This document shows, piece by piece, positions 37,429-44,534 of a stretch of DNA of 64,000 nucleotides. The stretch is taken from the NCBI RefSeq assembly GCF_002843235.3, contig NZ_CP031123.2, positions 1,984,001 through 2,048,000 of the forward strand, read 5' to 3'. Under the pieces are notes generated by a model, which was not told where the DNA came from, ran no database searches, and saw only the letters and a list, made by a program, of their open reading frames with translations. The DNA is from Providencia huaxiensis. GTDB lineage: Bacteria; Pseudomonadota; Gammaproteobacteria; Enterobacterales; Enterobacteriaceae. Each line of letters opens with the position of its first letter. The stretch's first letter is position 1. The translations under genes were made by a program, and so were the position numbers.

Positions 37429-38670
37429 TTATTTCAGATAATTAAAAATTGTACCGACAGACATTGCCCCCATATACCAAGTGAGTGCACAGGTCACGAC
37501 ACCAGACCATAATAGCCAACGCGGATAATGATAGCCCGACATTAAATCTGAGCGTTTCCAACCGATATAAACAAATAAAGTTAAACCAATAGGTAAAATT
37601 AGCCCATTGAAACCACCAGCAAAAACCAATAATGCCGCAGGGGCTGTTCCCATGAATAAATAGACAACCAGAGAAACTGCGATAAATATGATAGTTGCGA
37701 CATTACGTTGCCTTTCTGTGATAGAAGACTTAAATGCCGTTAAGAAGCTCATTGAGGTATAAGCCGCACCAATTACACTGGTGAGTGCCGCAGCCCATAG
37801 AATTAAACCAAAGATACGTAAACCAAAGTTACCTGCGGCAGCCTGAAATGCTTGAGATGCTGGGTTGGCCGCATGACCAGAAATATCAATAGTCACACCA
37901 CTTGCGACTACACCTAAGATAGCCAAAAACAAAATATAACGCATCAGCCCAACAACTAGGATACCTTTTGTGGCTGCGCTAGAGACAACTTTAATGTTTT
38001 CAATACCAACAGCGCCTTTATCTAATAAACGGTGAGCACCTGCATAACAGATATATCCCCCGACAGTGCCCCCAACAATGGTGGTTATCATGGCAAAATC
38101 AACTGTGTCAGGTAATACGCTTTGACGTAATGCTTCCCCAACAGGTGGGTTTGATGCAATAGCGACAAACAAAGTTAAGCCGATCATCACTACGCCTAAG
38201 CCAATAATCAACCGGTCAATAAACGTACTAGCCTTACGGGAGGAAAATATATAAATTGCTAATAATGCGCTAATCAAGCCCCCCCATTTGGGGTCTAAGC
38301 CGACTAAGGCATTGAGCCCTAACCCTGCGCCTGCAATATTACCAATATTAAAAATTAGCCCGCCGAAAATAACTAATACCGCTAATAAATAACCACTCCC
38401 AGGAATTGTGGCATTCGCAATTTCTGATGAGTGCATTTTAGTCAGGGTAACAACTCGCCATATGTTTTGCTGAACAATGAAGTCAATCACAATAGACGCT
38501 AAAATTCCGAAGGCAAAAGCAGCCCCTAATGTCACGGTAAAAGTCGCAGTTTGTGTGATAAACCCAGGCCCAATGGCTGAAGTTGCCATTAGAAAAATTG
38601 CGCTTATCAGTGATGAACGACGACTTTTCACATATTCAGCAGTAGTTGGTGCACTTTCATGAGCTGCCAT
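37429..38670 (-). CDS. NRAMP-family transporter, YcsG-like
   Basis: The roughly 413-residue protein has about eleven membrane segments and the NRAMP-like start [15 protein letters not shown] and central [14 protein letters not shown]. It resembles B. subtilis YcsG, which also sits with ycsF, ycsI and kipIA, rather than MntH. It lacks an obvious DPGN metal motif, so an organic substrate or a different ion is possible. As first gene of the operon, it probably supplies the substrate. ATG at 38670 has GAGGAG 7 nt upstream. Confidence 0.82.
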   Translation of the reverse strand: MAAHESAPTTAEYVKSRRSSLISAIFLMATSAIGPGFITQTATFTVTLGAAFAFGILASIVIDFIVQQNIWRVVTLTKMHSSEIANATIPGSGYLLAVLVIFGGLIFNIGNIAGAGLGLNALVGLDPKWGGLISALLAIYIFSSRKASTFIDRLIIGLGVVMIGLTLFVAIASNPPVGEALRQSVLPDTVDFAMITTIVGGTVGGYICYAGAHRLLDKGAVGIENIKVVSSAATKGILVVGLMRYILFLAILGVVASGVTIDISGHAANPASQAFQAAAGNFGLRIFGLILWAAALTSVIGAAYTSMSFLTAFKSSITERQRNVATIIFIAVSLVVYLFMGTAPAALLVFAGGFNGLILPIGLTLFVYIGWKRSDLMSGYHYPRWLLWSGVVTCALTWYMGAMSVGTIFNYLK

Positions 38671-39084
38671 ATGCATACTCCTCTAATAGTTATTGTTTTA
38701 ATTATTGATGTGGTTGTTGATCTAGTTGTTGATGTCACAGTCACTAAGGCAATTATCGTGCCATTGTTCTACTTGTTAGCTGTATTGTTAATTCATTTTT
38801 AATAGATTGTTGAACAATTAGTATTGAATGATGAATAAACAATCAATAAAAATCGTAATTGTTCGTTTAAAAATCAAGACGAGATCACTTTTTTAACAAT
38901 TTTGACTCACAAGCCATATCGCTTACCAAGCAAATCGCACCAAATTAGTGCAATAAATTCTAATTTCACTATTCTTGTGCAAATACAGGGGGGAATGTGG
39001 TAAAGAGAAATGAAACTTGCTGCTATAATTTGAATATGTGAATATAGCGGCTCATTGCCTCTGAGACTAAAATTAGCCTTTATT
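38671..39084. promoter_or_regulatory. Divergent promoter region of the pxp operon and its GntR regulator
   Basis: The 414 bp contain several TTGTTG/CAACAA-type repeats and the palindrome ATTGTTGAACAAT (38806-38818). These are plausible operator elements for the divergently encoded GntR protein. The assignment is by position only. Confidence 0.4.
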
Positions 39085-39747
39085 ATGAAAAAACAACCTG
39101 TTGCCCAAACTTTATCTGTTTCTATTGCAGAAGTTATACGTCATAAGATAACAATTGGGGAGATCACACCAGGTCAACGCTTATCTGAAGCGGCATTAAG
39201 TGAAGAACTCGATATTTCTCGAAATACATTACGGGAAGTATTTCGTGTACTCACGCAGGAAGGTTTATTAACTTATGCTCCAAATAAGGGCGTATTTGTC
39301 TCAGTACCAGATATGGCTGCCATTATCGATATTTATCAAGTTCGCCGACTTATTGAGTGCGATGCACTAACTCATGCATATGCCATGCATCCATCAGTTC
39401 AAAAAATGAAAGATGCAGTTCAAGAAGCTAGAGAACATGAAAAGACAGAGAACTGGGTGGGTGTAGGCACTGCAAATATGAAATTTCACACTGCCATTGT
39501 CGAACTATCTGACAGCGAACGCCTAATTAAATTATACCGTAATGTGTCTGCTGAGTTACGACTGGCCTTTGGTCACCTCAATGACCCTAAAATTTTATAT
39601 GCCCCCTATATTGATAAAAACCATTCTATTCTTAATTTATTAGATTCAGGCAAAAATATAGATGCAGCCAATATGTTACGTGGTTACTTAGATCTCTCTG
39701 AACGCACACTGCTCGCAGCATTTAAACGGAAACAATCTGCCGTTTGA
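39085..39747 (+). CDS. GntR-family (FadR/FCD-type) transcriptional regulator
   Basis: The 220-residue protein has an N-terminal GntR winged helix (LSVSIAEVIRHKITIGEITPGQRLSEAALSEELDISRNTLREVFRVLTQEGLL, described by its LSE and SRNTLREV motifs). A C-terminal helical FCD effector domain has a metal-binding His in MKFHTAIVEL. It is divergent from the pxp operon and so probably its local regulator. In B. subtilis the nearby KipR is an IclR-type protein, so the regulator family has been swapped. Confidence 0.86.
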   Translation: MKKQPVAQTLSVSIAEVIRHKITIGEITPGQRLSEAALSEELDISRNTLREVFRVLTQEGLLTYAPNKGVFVSVPDMAAIIDIYQVRRLIECDALTHAYAMHPSVQKMKDAVQEAREHEKTENWVGVGTANMKFHTAIVELSDSERLIKLYRNVSAELRLAFGHLNDPKILYAPYIDKNHSILNLLDSGKNIDAANMLRGYLDLSERTLLAAFKRKQSAV

Positions 39748-40297
39748 GTTGCTTGACGTTTTCTTTTTCATTATTTAACTCACCCACTTCTAACTAATTT
39801 CATTATATAAATTTGAGTGAGAAGCCATTTATAGAAATCCTTTAATATTTCAATATCATCCATTCATCTAGCTATATCTAAGTTAAACTTTAATTAACTA
39901 ATTAAATCTAACAATTTAAATATAAAATCACATTCAGTCGTATATTCGATAAAAATAAAGAGTTGCAGTCTATTTTTCGCTCAATCTAGTTTTGTTTGCA
40001 AAAAACAAACAGTGCAAAAACAATACCATTAACAATTTTGGAATATTTATCAGATTTACTTTTAGAAACACCTTGCAATTAAAAATCACTTATTCATTCA
40101 CACTCCCACCATTTATTTTACATAAATAACCATAATTGCCTTATTTATTAACAAAACAAACACATTTATATAGATCACTCATTGAAATTACTCAAATTAA
40201 TCGAGTTATTAGTTGTAGTTTTACCGAATATTCGATATAAAATTTATGATAATAAAAACACATACATAAAAATTATTAATATAAATGAGATTTAATT
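39748..40297. other. 550-bp intergenic region upstream of gltP
   Basis: Strongly AT-rich, with no supported ORF. The decamer ATATTCGATA occurs at 39942-39951 and again at 40228-40237, 286 bp apart in the same orientation. It could be paired operator sites for gltP. Confidence 0.4.
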
Positions 40298-41605
40298 ATG
40301 ACATTAAACCAAGTGACTAAAAAAAAACCGTTTAAATTTGGCCTAGGATGGCAAATATTACTTGCTCTTATTTTAGGTGTTATTGCTGGAGCGCTTTTAC
40401 ATGATAATTCAGAGTACAAAGATTGGTTGATTTTAAATATTCTTTCCCCGGCGGGTAAAATATTTATTCAGTTAATCAAAATGATTGTTGTTCCTATCGT
40501 TATATCAACGTTAATTGTTGGGATCGCAGGGGTTGGTAATACCAAACAACTCGGTTCTCTTGGTTTCAAAACTATCCTTTATTTTGAAATTATTACTACA
40601 ATTGCCATTATCGTCGGTATTTCTTTTGCCAATATATTCCAACCAGGTGTTGGTATCGACATGTCGCAATTAACACAAGTCGATATTTCACAATATGAAA
40701 AAACCACTCAAGAAGTTGAAAGCCACCCTTCAGGGATCATTAATACGATCCTAACTTTAGTGCCAAGTAATATTTTTGCTGCTATGGCAAGTGGTGACAT
40801 GCTGCCAGTCATCTTTTTTGCTGTGTTATTTGGTTTGGGGCTTTCTTCTTTACCTTCTGAGAAAAAACAGCCTCTACTCAATGTATTACAGACTTTCTCT
40901 GAAACCATGTTCCGTGTAACGAACATGATTATGATGTATGCTCCAATCGGGGTTTTCGCATTAATATCTGTTACCGTCGCTAACTTTGGTTTCTCATCCT
41001 TAGTGCCTCTGTTGAAACTTGTTATACTCGTCCATTGTGCAATTCTATTTTTTGCAGTAGTAGTATTAGGATTAGTCGCCCGTTATTGCCGAATAAATAT
41101 TTTTACTTTAATGAAAATATTGAAAGATGAGTTATTACTCGCTTATTCAACAGCCAGTTCTGAAACCGTACTTCCTCGTATTATGGATAAAATGGAGAAA
41201 TATGGAGCGCCTAAATCAGTAACAAGCTTTGTTATTCCAATAGGTTATTCATTTAACTTAGATGGCTCAACATTATACCAAAGTATTGCCGCTATTTTTA
41301 TTGCCCAACTCTATGGTATCGAGCTCTCTATTGGGCAAGAACTTATCCTAGTATTTACGCTCATGATCACGTCTAAAGGTATTGCGGGTGTCCCTGGCGT
41401 TTCATTTGTTGTTCTTCTTGCCACACTAGGAAGTGTAGGTATCCCACTAGAAGGGCTTGCATTCATCGCAGGTGTAGACCGTATTCTAGATATGGCACGT
41501 ACCGCACTTAACGTTGTAGGTAACGCCCTAGCCGCTCTTGTTATTGCCAAATGGGAACATAACTATGACGATAAAAAAGCTCGTGAATATGAAAAAAGCT
41601 TTTAG
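40298..41605 (+). CDS. gltP: Proton/glutamate-aspartate symporter GltP
   Basis: The 435-residue protein matches E. coli GltP (437 aa) very closely. Examples are LSPAGKIFIQLIKMIVVPIV, YSTASSETVLPRI (serine-rich motif), YSFNLDGSTLYQS, ITSKGIAGVPGVSFVV and GVDRILDMARTALNVVGNA, which form the hairpin and substrate-binding regions of the DAACS family. Eight membrane helices plus two hairpins are expected. A strong terminator follows. Confidence 0.94.
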   Translation: MTLNQVTKKKPFKFGLGWQILLALILGVIAGALLHDNSEYKDWLILNILSPAGKIFIQLIKMIVVPIVISTLIVGIAGVGNTKQLGSLGFKTILYFEIITTIAIIVGISFANIFQPGVGIDMSQLTQVDISQYEKTTQEVESHPSGIINTILTLVPSNIFAAMASGDMLPVIFFAVLFGLGLSSLPSEKKQPLLNVLQTFSETMFRVTNMIMMYAPIGVFALISVTVANFGFSSLVPLLKLVILVHCAILFFAVVVLGLVARYCRINIFTLMKILKDELLLAYSTASSETVLPRIMDKMEKYGAPKSVTSFVIPIGYSFNLDGSTLYQSIAAIFIAQLYGIELSIGQELILVFTLMITSKGIAGVPGVSFVVLLATLGSVGIPLEGLAFIAGVDRILDMARTALNVVGNALAALVIAKWEHNYDDKKAREYEKSF

Positions 41606-41628
41606 TTTATTCTAACGTAACTCTATAT

Positions 41629-41675
41629 TAGAATAGCCTTCCACTAACATCGTTATTGAAGGCTATTCTATTTTT
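41629..41675 (+). terminator. Terminator after gltP
   Basis: TAGAATAGCCTTC (41629-41641) pairs perfectly with GAAGGCTATTCTA (41658-41670), followed by T5. Confidence 0.88.
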
Positions 41676-41809
41676 ACGTATTTTACTTAATAAATGACCA
41701 GATATTTTATTATTTATTAACCACTCATTAACTTAGTTAATTTTACTTATTAAGTGTAATTTATTTCACATTTTTTTAATTTTTTTAATGGAATTTGGTA
41801 TTTTATAGT

Positions 41810-41825
41810 TAGTGTTACTACACTA
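41810..41825. promoter_or_regulatory. Palindrome at the promoter of a small membrane-protein unit
   Basis: TAGTGTTACTACACTA has 6-bp arms around TACT and overlaps a TATATA -10-like element (41824-41829), 47 bp before the ORF at 41872. It could be an operator. The -35 element is weak. Confidence 0.4.
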
Positions 41826-41871
41826 TATAAGACTGTTTAATTAGCCGTTTTTATTAGCCAAGCAGGAAACA

Positions 41872-41976
41872 ATGAATCAAATAAGAAGATTTCTTTTGTT
41901 TTTAAAGGTGCTCCAACACCTAATGGTAATTTTTATATTTTCATTATCATATTTTATGCTACACAGCTGGTTATAA
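41872..41976 (+). CDS. 34-residue hydrophobic small protein
   Basis: ATG at 41872 is preceded by AGGA at 4 nt. The product starts MNQIRRFLLFLKVLQ and has one strongly hydrophobic segment (about residues 18-30, MVIFIFSLSYFML), preceded by a basic N-terminus, giving a typical single-pass small membrane protein. It sits between the gltP terminator and its own perfect 14-bp-stem terminator, so it is an independent transcript. I recognise no family. Confidence 0.6.
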   Translation: MNQIRRFLLFLKVLQHLMVIFIFSLSYFMLHSWL

Positions 41977-42013
41977 CGAAAAGCCTTATACTAAAAACAA
42001 CATAATTCTTTGA

Positions 42014-42047
42014 TAAAACGAGATAAATATATGTTTATCTCGTTTTA
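42014..42047. terminator. Terminator of the small membrane-protein unit
   Basis: TAAAACGAGATAAA (42014-42027) pairs perfectly with TTTATCTCGTTTTA (42034-42047) around TATATG. It may also serve convergent lpxP, whose stop is 100 bp away. Confidence 0.85.
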
Positions 42048-42147
42048 TATTATGAGTTAGAAAACACTATAAGATAAAAATGGTTATCAATAGAAAGCTT
42101 ACAAGTTCCTTTTCAACCCTCTATGGCATCTGACACTAAAGATAAAA

Positions 42148-43071
42148 CTAGCGATAAAGTGACACTTCACCTTCAGGCCGGGTTTTAAACCGTCGATGAG
42201 CCCAAAGATACTGCTCAGGGGCTTTCATTATTTCGGCCTCTAAAACAGCGTTAATCATTGTTGCATCCTGTAATGCATCAGAGCTTGGATATCCTAGTAT
42301 TTCTTTGCCCAATACTAAATCATAGTTAACCCCACTCTTACTTCTCAATAATGTTACTGTGAGCGTCGGTGATTTAGATAATTGAGCAAGTATTGATGTC
42401 CCCTTTGATGTAGAGCTATTTTTGACAGAAAAAAATGGCGCAAATATAGTGCCTTTTCTTCCAAAATCTTGGTCAGGTGCAAACCAGATGGACTTGCCAC
42501 TTTTCAATTCTTGAACCATAAATTTTAAATTTTTACGATCAATCATTCCTTTGCCAGAACGGCACCGCCCCTTTGTCTGAATATATTCCATCGCTTTATT
42601 ATTATGAGGTCGATACATCGCATTAACAGGGAAACAAAGGCCCATAATCCGACCACCTAGCTCAAGTGACATAAAATGGACTCCAACGATAATTACACCT
42701 TTATTTTTCCCAATAGCATCTAAATAATTAGACATTCCTTTTACTTGAAATAATTTTTTTACTTTTTTATCGCTCCAGAACCAGGCGATCCCCGTTTCAA
42801 ATAATGCGATGCCTAAAGATTTTAGGTTGTCATTTACCAGAGTATCTATTTCATTTTTGTTTTTATTCGGAAAACACAACTCTAAATTTCGCTTAATTAT
42901 CGACACTCTTCTCTTAATAAAATACCGTGAATTACTGCCTAGAAAAGCACCAAGCCACATTTGCCATTTATAAGGTAATTGAACCAATAAAAATAAGATA
43001 AAAACCCCCACCCATGTTACTAAGTACTTCGGATGGACCAATTTCAGTGAAAATGGGTTTTTGGCGTACAT
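42148..43071 (-). CDS. lpxP: Lipid A palmitoleoyl/lauroyl acyltransferase, LpxP type
   Basis: The inner-membrane enzyme adds a secondary acyl chain to Kdo2-lipid IVA. The 307-residue protein (E. coli LpxP 306) has the HX4E catalytic motif in GVHFMSLELGGR, then AMYRPHNN, APDQDFGRKGTIFAPFF and PEQYLWAHRRFKTRPEG. The Met-Ser-Leu-Glu form and the PHNN and DQDFGRKG strings match LpxP rather than LpxL, suggesting cold-linked palmitoleoyl transfer. ATG at 43071 has GGGAG upstream. Confidence 0.86.
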   Translation of the reverse strand: MYAKNPFSLKLVHPKYLVTWVGVFILFLLVQLPYKWQMWLGAFLGSNSRYFIKRRVSIIKRNLELCFPNKNKNEIDTLVNDNLKSLGIALFETGIAWFWSDKKVKKLFQVKGMSNYLDAIGKNKGVIIVGVHFMSLELGGRIMGLCFPVNAMYRPHNNKAMEYIQTKGRCRSGKGMIDRKNLKFMVQELKSGKSIWFAPDQDFGRKGTIFAPFFSVKNSSTSKGTSILAQLSKSPTLTVTLLRSKSGVNYDLVLGKEILGYPSSDALQDATMINAVLEAEIMKAPEQYLWAHRRFKTRPEGEVSLYR

Positions 43072-43860
43072 TATATCTCCCAATACTTCGCCTTTGCAGA
43101 ATGCACGCTATTTTAGACAATATTTAGTCTTTTAAATTCAACATGATTACTACAGCAAGATGGGCTTTCGCCCACAACTATCTGAATACCCTTACAATGT
43201 ATCTTCCATTTGAGTAGATAACAGTCGGATAACCTTTTCCAAGCAGTTAAGTAATATTTAATTTTCAGTGTAGCCAATGAATGAATAGCTCTGTAACTTT
43301 ATTTACCTTTAATCAGAACTATATGCCAGTTAAGCTAAAAACGTAATCACCTAAACAGTTATGAATGGTCAAAATTATCACATATATGGCTTAATTAATC
43401 TCATTATTAATGTGTATTTTTGTCATTTTACGGATTATTTTGCTAGTTTTGTCAATTTAGTAGCTATGTTTATTAGCAGTCAATTCAGGTGACCGCCATA
43501 ATCAACGATGGAAAGGAAAATTGAGTTAGGGATTAAGAAGTAGCCGTGAAGCTACTTTCTACTCATCAACCTACTATCCATTATTCGCCTGTCGTTGCTG
43601 TTCAATTTCCCATATTGCTTTCTTGCTATAAGAACCATTTCAAAATCAAAATGTCTATTGATGCACAATCACAATTTTTTGGTGTATATGAAAAGCCTTA
43701 TTGCATTGATATCTGTAGCTGCAATGTGCATTGCAGGGTATTTGGTTTATATAGCAGTGCTATACATTAAAGTGCGGTTCTAACTGCTTTGATTTTTCGA
43801 ATGACCTTCTTGTCAAGCTTGCTCTTTGCTATTGGGTTCATTGTGCCAGCCAATAGTTAA
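43072..43860. other. 789-bp region with decayed mobile-element character
   Basis: No intact gene is supported. A terminator-like hairpin AAGTAGC/GCTACTT lies at 43538-43557. A 31-codon hydrophobic ORF at 43688 (MKSLIALISVAAMCIAGYL...) has no ribosome binding site. The right end leads into the integrase remnant. Part of the left end must carry the lpxP promoter. Confidence 0.4.
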
Positions 43861-44103
43861 GGAAGGAAAGTAGCTTGGGTCGACCCTGAAGATGCAAAAG
43901 GAGGAAAAGCGATAGGTGTTGGCCTAAATAATACCACATGCATGGTATTGAAACTCCAAATAGGAAAACACCAGCGTTTTGTATTTGTTTATGCTACAGC
44001 GAATCACCTCACTGAACATGCCATGAAGGTCGACGAGCTAATGTCACACGATGACACCAATATGGCACAACCACGGCTTAAGGCATTGTCATTATGTACA
44101 TAA
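43861..44103 (+). pseudogene. Tyrosine integrase remnant with the catalytic core deleted
   Basis: The frame reads KVAWVDPEDAKGGKAIGVGLNNT...IGKHQRFVFV, the region just before the catalytic core in prophage integrases. It then jumps in frame to YATANHLTEHAMKVDEL...DDTNMAQ, which normally includes the nucleophilic Tyr and C-terminus (intact relatives read YAHLAPNHLTEHA). The HxLRHT box and the rest of the core, about 60 residues, are missing between them, and the N-terminus is gone, with a stop at 43858-43860. It lies 50 bp from the 3' end of tRNA-Thr, a common integration site. Confidence 0.8.
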
Positions 44104-44113
44104 ATACAAAGAA

Positions 44114-44147
44114 AAAACCCGCTACATCTATTAAATGTAACGGGTTC
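44114..44147 (-). terminator. Terminator of the tRNA-Ser/tRNA-Thr operon
   Basis: AACCCGCTACAT and ATGTAACGGGTT form a 12-bp stem with one mismatch. On the minus strand a T-run (TTTTTTC) follows, just downstream of tRNA-Thr. Confidence 0.8.
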
Positions 44148-44152
44148 TTATT

Positions 44153-44228
<76 letters not shown>

Positions 44229-44233
44229 TAATA

Positions 44234-44321
<88 letters not shown>

Positions 44322-44331
44322 ATGGGGCGCG

Positions 44332-44360
44332 ATTATGGAGGAATCCCACCAACTTGTCTA
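44332..44360 (-). promoter_or_regulatory. Promoter of the tRNA-Ser/tRNA-Thr operon
   Basis: On the minus strand TAGACA (44360-44355) and CATAAT (44337-44332) are 17 bp apart, followed by a GC-rich discriminator (GCGCCCC) typical of stable-RNA promoters under stringent control. Confidence 0.75.
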
Positions 44361-44534
44361 CCCCTGAAAGTAAAAAAATTGATTTTTTTACTTCGTTTGG
44401 CTAATCTTCACTCAATTGTTCTCTATTTTCCAATAAAAATGGTAGTATCTGTGCAAAATCGGTGTCTATCCTTTCTCTAGGCGTATGATTTTTAACCTAA
44501 TAATACTATTGCCGATGGGACGACTTGCTACAGT

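Noticed and set aside
43546..43783. Two overlapping ORFs, including a 31-residue hydrophobic reading frame at 43688
   Set aside because: No ribosome binding site or promoter, located in a decayed element; kept only as a note on the region.
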